From Eonycteris spelaea (taxonomy: Eukaryota; Chordata; Mammalia; Chiroptera; Pteropodidae): a stretch of DNA of 64,000 bases. Made by a program: the position numbers and the translations under genes. The notes beneath the pieces are model-generated. The model was not told the DNA's origin. It did not search any database and saw only the letters and a list, made by a program, of their open reading frames with translations. This document shows positions 1-11,041 of the stretch, piece by piece. The first letter of the stretch is position 1. Each line of letters begins with the position of its first letter. The stretch covers positions 4,650,001 to 4,714,000 of the forward strand of contig PUFA01000105.1 of the NCBI GenBank assembly GCA_003508835.1, given 5' to 3'.

Positions 1-194
1 TAAAACTTTCACTATATTATACAGCTATATTTAATTTCTCTTTCCATTATTAGCTCATTTTTATTGTTTGCTAATATAATTAGTTATGGATAAATAAATA
101 AATGTACTTATTATCTTTGAAATGCTGAGGTATATTATTTAGAAATTGTATTTCTGAATTCTCAGAAAATGTCTAGACAATTTTTTCTCTTTAA
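1..194. other. AT-rich unassigned sequence
   Basis: Very AT-rich DNA with short A/T runs. I see no coding potential and no repeat I can name. It is the left flank of the L1 insertion that begins at 205. Confidence 0.5.
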
Positions 195-204
195 AAGAGT
201 TTCC
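195..204. repeat. Left target-site duplication of the L1
   Basis: AAGAGTTTCC, identical to 2309-2318 at the other end of the antisense L1. Confidence 0.7.
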
Positions 205-2308
205 ATTTTTATTTTATGTATTTTAAAAAATAATTCATTTTCCAATTACGGTAGGTACACAATATTAGTTTTAGGTGTACAACATAGTGATTTGACATTT
301 ACATATCTTACAAAGCGATCACTCTGCAAAACCTAGTACCCATCTGAGTCATACATAGTAATTATAATATTAGTGACTGTACTACTATGCTGTGCCCTAC
401 GTCCGCATGACTATTTTGTAACTACCCGTTTGTGTTTCTGAATCTTTCCCTTTTTTATCCACCTCTACAACCACCATCCCATCGAACCACCATCGAAATG
501 TTCTCTGTATCCACGAGTTTCCTTCTGTTCCCTTTGTTTCTCTTTTGATTCCACATCTAAGTGAAATCATGTGGTGTTTGCCTTCTCTGACTTCATCAAT
601 GCAGTTTCACCCTCTAGGTCCGTGCGTGTTGGCACAGATGGCGAGATTTCATTCTTTTTTAATGGCTGAGTTATATCCATTATATATATGTATAACCTCT
701 TCTTTGTCCATCCACCTATTGATGAACACACAGGCGGCCTCTATATCTCAGCTATTGTAAATAATGCTGCGATACACATGGATTCACATCCTCCTGCAAC
801 CTTTGGGTTCGTTTGGGTAAATACCCAGCAGTGGGATGACTGGGTCCTTCTTTGTCTCTTGTTATAGTCTCTGTTTTAAAGTCTGTTTTGTCTTATCAGT
901 GTTGCTATCCCAACGTTTTCAGTGTCGTTTCCATTTTCACAAATATCTTTCACCCTCCCTTTACTTTAGTCTCTCTGTGTCTTTCAATCTGAAGTGAGTC
1001 TCTTGTAGGCAGCATATGCAAGGTCTTATTTTCTTATCCATTCAGCCACCCTAGCTTTTGATCGGGGCGTTTAATCCATTTACATTTAATTATTGATAGA
1101 TTGGCCAGTGAGGAGCTGATGCTATAGAGCAGGGTTGGCTTTCCTAGGGCTCCGGTGCCTGTTCAGTCTGTCATTGGGTGTGTCATTCTTAGATGCAGCC
1201 CTAGGTGGCGCTCCATCCCGGATCAAAGCCAGCCAGGAGGTGTGCCAGACCTGGGGCCTCCAGAGAGGGGCTCTAATGCAGGCCAAGTTCATCTGCAGGC
1301 TGCGCCCTGCCCAGGGATACCTGGCAAAAGTCACCAAGCAATCTTCAGGTGGCGCCCACCCGTCACTGGGCTTGGAGGTGCCGTGCGTGGTAGGCCAAGC
1401 CATGAACCGAGGCCAGCTGTTGCTAGTGCCGGGCTTGAGGCTGCTCAGCAAGAGTTACAGGGCGCACTGAGGCCAGATGCTGCTGGTTTTATTTTGCAAA
1501 TCTTTTCGGAAAGTCTGCAGCATGAACCAAGACAGGATATTTGTATGGAAAAGCTACTGCAAGTGGCTTGGGTGAGCCCCAATGTTGGGTGGGGCAGGGT
1601 CTCAGGAAAACACCCAGGTGGGAGGATCAGTGTTAGCCAGGCTGATGGAGACTCGGATATGGGAGCAGAGCCTAGATTCGCATGCTGGGTTGGGGAGGGT
1701 CCGCCAAAGGAACAGCGGCCTCCACCAGCACCTCCACCTGGGAAAAAGCTGCCCCTCCAGCACTTGCCCTGAAGGCAGATAATTCGGTTTCTCCCCGTAT
1801 GTCCCTGGTACCTTCTGAGCGGCTGCCCCAGCGCTAAGAGCTCGGAGTGAGTACATCCATCAGTCAGTAAGTCCACGTAGGCCCCTTAAGAGGAATGTCA
1901 CCCTCTATCTCACTCAGCCACAAGCTTTGCTGGTTTTCACAGCTGAAAGTTGTGGAGGGTTCTCTTCCTGGTACTGGAATCCTGCATTGGGAGCCTGGGG
2001 TGGGGCTGGGACCCCTCGCCCCTCTGGGAGGACCTTGGCAGCTGAGCGATCCTTCCCATTCTCAACCGCCACATGGGGGTGTGGGTCCAGTCCGTCCTGT
2101 GCACCCCCACCCCACCACCTTCTACCGGTCTTCTATAGTCTTGAAGTGGCCTCTTCTGTGTGTCCCCAGTTACAGGTCTTCTTCTATTCAGCTAGACTTC
2201 AGGTGACTCTCAATGATGGCTGTTGTGTAGTGCGGTTGTAATTCTGATGTGATTGTGAGAACAGACAAGCACAGCATTTACTACTCTGCCATCCCGCCCA
2301 GAAGCTCC
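205..2308 (-). mobile_element. LINE-1, antisense, both ends present, interior deleted
   Basis: Read on the minus strand this starts with a GC-rich L1 5' UTR (about 2308 down to 1105; the first bases resemble the 'AGATGGCGGAGTAG' style of L1 starts), jumps to a mid-ORF2 segment (about 1100-840), then to the ORF2 end and 3' UTR (about 840-245), and finishes in a degenerate A-rich tail at 205-240. The same 10 bases, AAGAGTTTCC, lie on each side (195-204 and 2309-2318), as expected of a target-site duplication. A full-length L1 is about 6 kb, so roughly 4 kb including ORF1 and most of ORF2 is missing. The inner join near 840 falls where L1 ORF2 has AAGGAC-like sequence at both sites, suggesting a microhomology deletion. 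Open frames of up to about 200 codons at 1122-2241 are chance products of the GC-rich UTR. Family assignment is from memory of consensus; the duplication is seen directly. Confidence 0.8.
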
Positions 2309-2318
2309 AAGAGTTTCC
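2309..2318. repeat. Right target-site duplication of the L1
   Basis: AAGAGTTTCC, identical to 195-204. It directly follows the presumed L1 5' terminus. Confidence 0.7.
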
Positions 2319-2689
2319 GTTTGTAAATCCTCCTCAGATTCTTTTTCTAAAAAACCCATTATCACTGTATATTCATTTAACTCGTGAAAACCAAGCCAAT
2401 ATATGTCTAATAGTCTAAGTCTAGGAGAACGACACATAACACAGAGGGTGTAGAAGAAGTAATACGGGAGGTGCAGAAAATTCATCTGATGTGTGAGTAA
2501 AAGTCACCTGCAGACCTCAGGTAAGCAAATTTAAGGTTCAGAGTTTAATAATATTATACAAGTTTTACAATTAGCATTATCGGTAATGGGATAAAATATT
2601 AATTTGATTCATAAAAGGTCTCCCTGACACTTGGTTTGTATTGTCTGTAATCCTAGCAGTACCAGAAGAGCCTCATAAGTCCTCCTTGG

Positions 2690-3300
2690 TTTTGTAACAT
2701 ATCCATGTCAGCTTGTCACCCTGCGACAGACCTGTAGGACCTGCCCAAAGGTCTCAGAGGCCTGGCTTAACATCCCCCCCCCTAACTCTACCTACCTCTG
2801 AGAATGCAGAGGCCCAGGTTCAGTAGCTAAGAACTTGTCAAGAACAGCTGAAACCAATAGTGAAAACACAGACGACTGTCTAAACGACCTCCACGAGATT
2901 TTAAAGCTCATTAAATAACCTCTCATCATATAATCTCCATGCTAAATAACTCACCAACGAGGACCATGACCATTGACAATTCTCATAACAACGACTGGAA
3001 GAGACCATAAACAAACGAAAAGAGGTGGCACCCTGAATGCGAGAGAGAGCCGCCACCCCTTCCCTAGAAAACCCATGAATACTTCTCCGATTTACCTAAA
3101 ACTCCCCTTCATTTCTACTATCCTGACTGCTAAGAAGTGGACCTGACAGCTGTGCTCATGCTTCTCCACTCTCTGGCTGTACAATAAAAGCTTGCACTGT
3201 TTACACTCACTTTTAGTCTCATATTTGGCTACGAGACACCCAGTGGGTAAATAACCCTGATTGGGGTCCTCAAAAAGGAACTTTTTCCCATTGGTAACAA
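2690..3300 (+). mobile_element. LTR of a class I (gammaretrovirus-type) ERV, apparently solo
   Basis: This block has the layout of a gammaretroviral LTR on the plus strand. A U3-like part is followed by a polyadenylation signal AATAAA at 3183-3188 within a 'CAATAAAAGCTTGC' context typical of the R region, and then a U5-like part. A 6-base direct repeat GTAACA occurs at 2694-2699 and 3294-3299; it may be a target duplication or part of the imperfect TGTAACA...GGTAACA termini. No convincing tRNA primer-binding site follows it, and L1 sequence begins within about 40 bases, so I read it as a solo LTR. It has the same orientation as the ERV body at 7390-11620, but a link is unproven. Edges are uncertain by about 10-50 bases. 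Confidence 0.6.
3183..3188 (+). promoter_or_regulatory. LTR polyadenylation signal AATAAA
   Basis: Canonical hexamer in the R-like region of the LTR, in a CAATAAAAGCTTGC context common to gammaretroviral LTRs. Confidence 0.5.
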
Positions 3301-3334
3301 TACTTTGCCAGAAAAAAAAATTCTTTAAATGAAA

Positions 3335-4450
3335 AGTAGTTCTTTATTTACTACTGGCTGATAGCTCCACTTACAATTTACAAAGTAAACTGTAGCCCAA
3401 CTGGTTTACCAGAGAGAAACAGAATGAGACAGCTAAGAAGAGCCCTCTTAGAGTCAGAAAAAACACACACAAAGATGAGCATCAAAAACTACCCCTGCAA
3501 AAGAACCCAAATTTAATTTGAGCAGACTGTGGAGCAAGGTTCCCCAGAGCTTTGTTAAAACAACATTGAATTCAGCCACCAATCAGTGCAGCATAATATC
3601 TCGGTGTGATACCAACAGACAGAGATTAGACAAAGAAATGGCAAAAAGAACCCTACAACTAATGTCAGTGCCGATGATTGTACAATGCTAAATGCCACAC
3701 CCTGTGTGTGGTGGTATCAAAGGCTTCAAATTTTATGGATGGACTGACTATATTTCACTATAATAGTCCAGTTAAGTCACTAAACGAATGGACAAGCAGA
3801 CAACTACAAGAAGCTCTATTGGTGGGGGGTATATGGAGTCGCTACAATATGCTATCTAAAATACATTGTTTTTTTAAAGCAACAAAAAATTGTACATATC
3901 AAGAAAAACAACAATTTGATGCATACAAAGGGAGAAATAAAACCTAAGAAACAAAAACTAGTTTTCAACGGGCCCAACAGTTGCAATGAACAGGGAAAGA
4001 CTTCAAAGCAGCCATTATAAAGATGTCCAAAGAAGGGGAAACCACGCTTTCAAAAAAAAAAAGCAAAAAGAAAGTTTAATGGCAATGTTCTATCAAAGAG
4101 AGATTATTAATGGAAAAAAAGTAATGAAAGAAAATGGAAAATCTGGAGTCGAAAAGTATAGTAACTGAAAAGAAAAGTAAACTTGTGGAGTTCAAGGGTA
4201 GTTCTGAATTGACAGATGGTAAAATCACATTTAATAAGGATTATACAATACAGACTGACACAAAAGAAAATTCCCACTTTCGAGATATTAACCTACAGAT
4301 CCAAGAAGATCAATAAACTCCTAAAAGTACAAATACAAAAATATCCACAAGTTGGCATGTCATCAGAAAACTGCTGGGAGCCAGTGACAAAGAAAAATCT
4401 TCAAAACAAGAGGAAAATGTGGGCTGAAATGGATGTGGTTATAACATAAG
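3335..4450 (+). mobile_element. LINE-1 5' UTR / ORF1 region, sense, 3' truncated
   Basis: The run from about 3340 follows a mammalian L1 head: the 'CAGACTGTGGAGCAAG' stretch near 3524, 'TACAATGCTAAATGCCAC' near 3679, then 'GACTTCAAAGCAGC' near 3999 and 'TCTGGAGTCGAAAAGTA' near 4141, the part of the L1 ORF1 coiled-coil region I recognise best. Further on, 4290-4400 resembles the later ORF1 part. Many stops and small indels make it non-coding. Short open frames of 60-89 codons here are its remnants. The 3' portion is absent; the element gives way to unassigned sequence and a satellite. Confidence 0.6.
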
Positions 4451-4555
4451 GGAGTCTTATGATAGCACAGTTAAGAATTCTGATTGATGATGGTTATACT
4501 AAACTACATAGATACAAAATGGCACAGAGCTACAGACACACAAAGTTCATGTATG

Positions 4556-4608
4556 AACTTAACTTAACTTAACTTAACTTAAATTAAATTAAATTAAAAA
4601 TTAAATTA
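4556..4608 (+). repeat. (AACTT)n / (AAATT)n pentanucleotide satellite
   Basis: Five AACTT units (4556-4580) followed by AAATT-type units to about 4608. Simple tandem repeat, the second half being a one-base variant of the first. Confidence 0.9.
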
Positions 4609-7389
4609 CAGTTTCGACTACCTGAAGCTAGCAGCTACCATCTTTGACAGGACGAATCTTTAGGTTTTAGAGTGAAAACCATTAACTTTGTGGAAACAAT
4701 CCTTTTAATGTAGCACATAAGATATACGGTTTCCAATTTACAGCCTTACTCTTACTCCTTCTTATCTGTATAATCCCGATTAGGTCATAATCTCTTTGGT
4801 GTTGTTTATCTAGCTTTGAAATGAAAGTATTAGAACACTTTAAGTTCCCATGTTTCTATATATCATCTCGCTTTCCACTGTTACGATTTTATTTAAAATA
4901 TTTATGTCTGCCTGTATTCCCTGGTGTATCATTTCCCCTCATCTCATTCGGTTCATATAGATAACACTTTTCAACACGTATCAGACTGGAGCCCGAGGGA
5001 CTGGAGAACAAGGCTCTCTCATCTTGTGCTCTGTTAGAAGTGGTGCTTTTCTAAACCAATTGCTTGAATGATGGAGGTGTAAATGTGCTCTCTCTCACTG
5101 AGCCACCATCTTCTAAGAGGCTGACAGGTAGTGGGTGGCGACGAATTGACAAGACAAGACAGGTTTGCTGTGCATAGCTCAAGTGATGGGATTATATAAA
5201 GGAAAACATTTAAAAAATCAAATTAGTGTCAATGCTATGGGTCTTTCAAACTAGAGGAGCAATTGCTTAACCTTACCTGTTTTACGGGAGATTTAACAAA
5301 GTAACAACGCTGGCATTCTTTGCTGGCAGAGATGAAGACAGGTTTTATTCGATCTGGCAGGATGTCTGCTTTACTGTGAAAGTTTCTTGGGATTTAGTTC
5401 AATTAAATTAATAAATATGTGCTGATGCGGAATCAGAGGCTGCGTATTACAGGGAACAATGTGAATGAGGTACTATCGCTGTCTATAAGAAGTTTCCAGT
5501 CGAGTGAGGAACGAAGGACCAAAGAAAACAAACAGTTTTATTTGGCAACTTTTTAACTTTGTAAATTGGTCCTTTGTATCTGTGTATTACAGAACTACTA
5601 GCTTGGGCGCTTGCTACTAAGGTGTTGTCTGAGTGTGATCTTACTGTGTTTTAGATAGCAACACAGCTTCTTCCCCAAATTGCTAAATATTTACTTGAGG
5701 AACATATGGGCATTGCCTATGTTAGCAACCGAACTTTTTCCACAGAAGAATTCTATGTCCTTAGCTACATTGATCCAGTCATCTTCAAATGCTGCTTTTT
5801 CTGTGCTGCTTTTTTTTTTCGTTCATCCATTTATAAAATATGAAGTACCAACTACCACGAGGCTCTTCTTTAGGTGTTAGTTATACACAAACAAAACAGG
5901 AAGAGACTTGTTGAAGGGGATTGCTTTTTAGTGAGGGAAGAGGCAGGAGCCAGGAGGGCAAATTTTTTTTTTTTCTCCAAACTCTTGCATTTCTTGTCCT
6001 GTGCCTGCGGCTAATCTTGGTGGCCTCAAAAGCTATCCCGGGGCCAGTTCCCATTTCTATTTTCAGTACTTTGTTATTCATCCCTTTCTGGGTGATTCTT
6101 TTATCCTTCCATTTTCATCACCGCAGTTCTCAACCACAATGGACAGGTCTCCCTAGGGGAAAGGGATATTAATCGAGAAGGGATATGCACATACCGATGT
6201 TAATTTGAGTTAAAACGTAGTTAGAGGAGGCACGGAGTTTCATAAAGCTATCCTGGGAACTTTTATCCACAGTGACCGTGCACTTTTATCAAGCTTGGCA
6301 CGCTGCCCTCAGTGCAACTAAGGTCACTGAGCATCTTCTAAGTGCAAGTGTCATATCCCATTCATTAAAATCGTTACACAATAATACGACTTTCCACCCT
6401 ATACTTAATTTTCATAAATGGTGGTACCAATGTACCACTGCACATAATGTGCTCATGTGACAGGTTTAAACATTTTTACATTTAAGACATTCATTTTCAA
6501 ATGTTGACTGCCGAACCAAAGCCATGTGATTGTTTAAGAGACTGTTAGCCTGGGACGCACAGATTTTTGAGTTTGTGACTTTTATTCTAACTACAGCTCT
6601 GAGTTCAAAAATATACTTGTGCCGGGGTTTTGCTTTTGAACGTGGGAGGCTGCAGATGGCAAGCGAGGAGTAAGTTCACGTGCTCTGTGCCTTCCCTCAC
6701 TCCGAAGCCGCACGGAGTAGTGATGAGGTACCCAGCGTACTTCAGATCTTGTATGTGCTAAAACGGATCTAGCCTTGTAGATTGAGTTTGGATGTCTCAT
6801 GTGAGCATCCTGGAGATATGATATGACTCTATCTCATAGCATTATTTCCTAGAGCAAATGAGGATTTTTTTTTTAAGTTTTAAGAACTTTGCACCACTAT
6901 CTCTGATGAAGAATAATGCTTCTTTATGTCATGTATTCTGACTGCACTGACTTTCATATGAGCAGTTTAGATGATTTGCTATGAAAACCATAGACAAAAC
7001 CATTTAAGGCAAATTTCAGTAGAAAGACACCAGCGTGATAAGAGGAGTGAGGATGGAGAAGAAAAATATAATGCTTGATTACACTCATCATCTCCTGTGA
7101 TTCAGACATTAAAATATACGTTGGAGAGTAGCATTTCCAATGAAGTATGAAAGCTTATCTCTTAGAAGTCTGGCACGTTAAATCAGTTTAGCTACAAAAA
7201 AGAAGAGAATTTTTGCATTCCTCCTGGTTACTGCTACCTGCTCTGGAGAAGACTGAGACAACAGAGTTAGCACAAATACCACAGAGGAGACTTACAGCTT
7301 CTGTGGATTATGCCATTAGTTCAAAACATCAAGACAAGCCACTCCACTGGTGGTTGCCCTCCAGTGCCGGTGGGGAACACTAGAGAAAC
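4609..7389. other. Unassigned non-coding stretch
   Basis: About 2.8 kb of non-coding sequence. There are short homopolymers (T run near 5810; T run near 5969) and isolated open frames no longer than 83 codons, none resembling a known protein. If the ERV once had 5' gag sequence, I cannot recognise it in the last 300 bases. No repeat family is called. Confidence 0.4.
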
Positions 7390-7656
7390 ATGTCTCATCG
7401 GAGATTCATGCCACCTGTTGAAGGCCCCAGCCTCCAACACAAGAAAACTCGGTCCGAGAAATTGGTGCCTAATCCGTGTGCCATGTGCGTGAAGGAAGGC
7501 CACTGGGAAGGGGAATGTCCTTCCCACCCCCAAAATAGAGATGATGGGTCGGCCCCACAGGGCCCTCAATTAAAAAAACTGCTGATGGCCCAAACAGATG
7601 AAGACTTACAGGGCCCAGGGGCTCTTCGTTTGGCTCCTGAAAAAAAATCCAAGTAA
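7390..7656 (+). pseudogene. gag: ERV gag remnant: nucleocapsid zinc knuckle
   Basis: An open frame of 88 codons whose residues 30-43 form a retroviral CCHC zinc knuckle, C-X2-C-X4-H-X4-C (bases 7477-7518). In a retrovirus this nucleocapsid domain binds and packages genomic RNA. The methionine is probably not a true start; the gag sequence would have continued upstream, but matrix and capsid are not recognisable. The frame ends at TAA (7654-7656), and protease-like sequence follows at once in another frame. Gammaretroviruses usually keep gag and pol in the same frame separated by a single stop, so the shift here marks decay. The short length and lack of the rest of gag make this a fragment. 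Confidence 0.75.
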
Positions 7657-7910
7657 CCTCTGAGGAGCCCTGGGTGACACTGGACATAAAGGGGGTAAAG
7701 CTGTTGACCAGACAAACATACCGATAGAAAATGTAACATGATAAAAGTATCAGAGAACTCAGAAAGCAAACAGTTTATTGAATCTATTCGTTGTAAATTG
7801 GATAGCAAGGAACAAACTCATTCATTTTTATACATCCCAGAATGTCCTCTACCTCTATTAGGGAGGGGTTTACTATATAAACTAGGAGTGACCATCTATC
7901 TGGATGAAAA
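7657..7910 (+). pseudogene. pro: ERV protease remnant, active site lost
   Basis: Begins right after the gag stop with a segment reading 'EEPWVTLDIKG' in frame 3, the usual start of a gammaretroviral aspartic protease. The expected D-T-G-A active-site tetrad should follow; instead the frame reads through unrelated residues to a TAG near 7725. The later half reappears in frame 1 (7738 on) with the C-terminal 'IPECPLPLLGRGLLYKLG' block, close to the family's conserved G-R-D/N end (here G-R-G). The enzyme would cleave Gag-Pol polyproteins; this copy cannot. The missing tetrad and the frame jump are seen directly; family assignment is from knowledge of retroviral proteases. Confidence 0.7.
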
Positions 7911-7924
7911 TATAATGAGAGTGA

Positions 7925-8990
7925 ATGTCCCTTTTGAAAAAGGTAAAATCAGTCATGCTCCTAGCTAATAGAGGACAAAAAGATACCCCAGTAAGTAAGA
8001 TAGTTGCATTATTGGGGGTAAATCCTCATGTATGGAATCAAGGGACAACAGGACAAGCCAAAGTGGCTAGCCTGATAATTGTCCGATTAAAGCCAGGACA
8101 CAGCTGTCCTCACAAAGAACAATATCCCCTGCACCAAGAGGACTTAAAAGAAATAGCCCTGATAATACATGAGCTCATCGATCAGGGGCCCATAAGGCCT
8201 TGCCAATCAGCCTATAACACTCTCAACCTCCCGATAAAGAAATCTGATAGAGAATATTGGATAGTACAGGATTTAAGAGCAATAAACGAGGCCACTAGAG
8301 ACATCTACTTGGTGGTCCCCAATCCTTCCACCCTACTAGCTACCCTACCACCATCCAACAGAACTTGGTACTTTGTCCTAGATCTGAATGACACCTTCTT
8401 TTGTATCGCGTTGGCCCCAGAATCCCAAGAGACCTTTGCCTTTGAATGGCAAGACCATGAAACTCAACAAAAACAGTTCTGCTGGATGGTCTTGCCCCAA
8501 GGGCTTAAAAACTCCTCTACCCTGAAGAAGCTCTGCCCAAATATTTAAGCGACGACCTACACTTGAAAGAAGGTATACTCCTTCAGCATGTAGATGACAT
8601 ATTGATGGTTAGCCCTTCTAAAGAATTATCAGACAGGAATACCACAACCACCCTAAACCACTTGGCTGATACAGGATACAGAGTTTCAAAGGAAAAGGTT
8701 CCGATATTCCTAGACCAAAGGCATTTACCTGGGATTTATCATAACTGAGGGACAGAGAAGCTCACCTTAGGAGAGGAAGGAGACTATCTGCAGCCTCACT
8801 TCTGCATAAGAAGGGAATCCTGAGGGCTCTTGTGGATGGCCAGATTCTGTTGTATTAAATGTTGGATTAATAGCCAAGCCTCTCTATGAAGGACTAAAAA
8901 GGAAGGATGATGAACCGTTTGAATGGAACTCAGAATGGGAAAGGGCTTCTGAGAACTTGAGGGACAACTGCTTCAAGCCCCAGCCTGCAG
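7925..8990 (+). pseudogene. pol: ERV reverse transcriptase remnant
   Basis: A 207-codon open frame (7925-8548) holds the fingers and palm: VQDLRAIN at residues 114-121, motif A with the catalytic Asp at 153 (LDLND), and motif B LPQG at 190-193. A stop at 8546-8548 and a shift to frame 1 interrupt it just after motif B. The catalytic motif C appears at 8587-8598 as H-V-D-D where gammaretroviruses have Y-V-D-D, so the Tyr is replaced by His while both Asp remain. Thumb/connection sequence is traceable to about 8990 in broken frames. The original enzyme copies viral RNA into DNA. This copy is inactive because of stops and shifts. Confidence 0.85.
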
Positions 8991-9810
8991 CTCCCAGATT
9001 TAGCGAAGCCTTTTGATCGCTATAAACATGAAAGACAGGAAATAGCACATGGGGCCTTCAACTCAGAGCTCAGACCTCCGAGCCAGATAATTGCTTATTT
9101 TTGTAAACAATCACATCAGGCGGCCCAAGGGATGACCTCTTTGCCTTAGAGTGGTTGCTGCTGTAGCTACTCTCTTAAAAGAGGCAGAAAAACTGACTTT
9201 TGAACATCCTGAACCATCTGGACCCCACACAAGGTTCAAGCCCTGTTCAACTCCACAGGAACAGAATGGTGGTTGCCTGGGAGATTAACCCAGTCCATGC
9301 TCCGAGACAACGGGGTTGTCAACATAAAAACATGCCATACTTTAAACCCGGCCATTCTACTCCAATTGAGGTGGGAAATCGGAACTATAACTGTGTAGAA
9401 ACAGTAGATAACAACACACTCCAGCTAGCCAGACTGGAAAGTGAACCCTGCCCAAACGAGGAGAAAGGAGTTTTATGAAGGAAGGTAAAAGACTAGCAAT
9501 TGTCACCCTAAATAAAACCATAAAACAAGAAGGCCCTACTCTCTCGTTCCTCCACTCGAAAGGCTGGGTTAATAGCCCGCACTAGGGCCCTAGAGTTGGG
9601 AAAAGGAAAGACTCTGAACATCTGTACTGACTACCTGTATGCTTTCTCCATTCTACATGCCCACGGGGCCGCCTGGAAGGAGAGAGGCATGTTAACTGCA
9701 GAAAACAAAAAGGTTAAATATAGCCCCACCATACTCAAGCTCTTGCAAGCTGTTCAGCTGCCCGAAAAGATTGCTGGCATCCACTGTAAGGGCAAGATGC
9801 TGAAATAATA
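8990..9810 (+). pseudogene. pol: ERV RNase H remnant
   Basis: Follows the RT connection. The first half (about 8990-9480) is spread over several frames with stops. The second half is clearer: in the frame starting at 9596, residues 11-12 are T-D (Asp codon 9629-9631) in the context C-T-D-Y-L-Y-A-F, matching the family's T-D-S-R-Y-A-F block, followed by 'HAHGAAWKERGMLT' and the 'IHCKG' end that normally continues as H-C-x-G-H. RNase H degrades the RNA strand of the RNA/DNA hybrid during reverse transcription. The copy is fragmented and the last conserved His region is altered. Confidence 0.75.
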
Positions 9811-9949
9811 AAGGGAAATAATAAGGCAGCCAGAAGAGCTGCTCGAAACCAAGTTATCTAGCAATTGCCCTTTTGACCTGGAAGGCCTAACCCACAAAAT
9901 TACTCCCCGTTATATACACAGGAGGAACTTGAGTGGCTCACCAACCACA

Positions 9950-10990
9950 ATGGGCTATATTTCTTTCATGAAACCGCAGCTCTACATGCCATCAGGGAGG
10001 CCCATCAAAGAGCTCACTATGGAAGGGAAGCCTTATACAATGGGGTCATAAACACCATGGCACCTCCAGGTGTAAGAGCTCTGATTGACCAGGTAATAGA
10101 AGTTTGCCTAAACTGCAATGCCAATGACCTCAACACTCTGCCTCTCCTGATCTCCCGAATGAGGCACAATCAAATGAAGAGAACACAGCTTGGGGAGGAC
10201 TGGCCAGTGGACTTCACCATCATGACTAGAGCACCGGGCAATTTTAGGTACCTATTAGCACCAGTTGGGTAGAAGCCTTCCCACCAGGACTGAGATATCA
10301 ACATAGCGATAAAGGCCCTATTGAAGAAAATAATGTCTAGGTTCTGGCTCCCAACATCTATACAGGGTAACAATGGGTCAGCATTTATCTCTCCGATTAC
10401 ACAAGGTGTTACCAAAAGAGTCCAATGGGTGTTACGCTGTGCTTGGAGACCTCAAGCATCAGGAAAAGTGGAAAGGACTAATTAGGCCCTTAATTACGCC
10501 AGGAAAACAAGAGAATTGGGTAAGGCTCCTTCTAGTAGCTATACGCCTAGCTCCAAAAGAAAAGTTAAAATTAAGCGCCTTCGAGTTAATGTATGAAAGG
10601 CCAATGCCTCATATCCAGAAACAGGGACCACACTCAACCCCCATGAACTAGAGCAAGTAGTTAAATCTGCCCTCCAAATAGGGAAAGCCATGAGGCCTTT
10701 TTTTTTTTTTTTTTTTTTTTTGCCTATGGATATGGGTAAGTCCGGCTCCCACAGATTTAAGCCTCCATCCCTTCCAACTGGGAGACTAAGTATATCTCGA
10801 GACATGGAAAAGTGGGAGTCCTCAGGACTAGCTACACCAAAATGGGAGGAACCCTACCTAGTAGTTTTGATGACTCATTCTGCTCTAAAGTTACAGGGGC
10901 TCATGCCATGGATACATAACACTTGGATAAGGCAAACTACTGGACCAGAATTGATGGACACTCCTCAAGACCCCAAGCCCCATAACACTC
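9950..10990 (+). pseudogene. pol: ERV integrase remnant with a missing catalytic Asp
   Basis: All three integrase parts can be followed in frame 1. The zinc-binding HHCC domain has HX3H at 10003-10017 and CX2C at 10105-10116. The core starts with W-P-V-D-F, catalytic Asp at 10210-10212, then an in-frame TAG at 10270-10272. The second catalytic Asp should precede N-G; here codon 10369-10371 is AAC, giving N-N-G. The third residue, Glu in K-V-E-R, is present at 10471-10473. A C-terminal GPY/F-like domain is recognisable at about 10850-10945. A run of 24 T (10698-10721) lies between core and tail. Integrase would insert viral DNA into host DNA. Stops plus the Asp-to-Asn change mean this copy is dead. 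Confidence 0.85.
10698..10721 (+). repeat. T24 homopolymer inside the ERV integrase
   Basis: 24 consecutive T. Its length is a multiple of three, so it stays open as a Phe run in the 10690-11052 frame. It is probably slippage expansion after the ERV died. Confidence 0.9.
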
Positions 10991-11041
10991 CAGTGACCGA
11001 ACTGAAGCTACTGTTTCGTAGGACACCACATATGGTAAGCA

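Noticed and set aside
1122..2241. Overlapping open frames of 60-205 codons on both strands
   Set aside because: They lie in the GC-rich L1 5' UTR, overlap one another on both strands, and match no protein; length is explained by low stop density.
3678..4449. Short open frames as possible small genes
   Set aside because: They fall within a decayed L1 head and are remnants of its UTR/ORF1.
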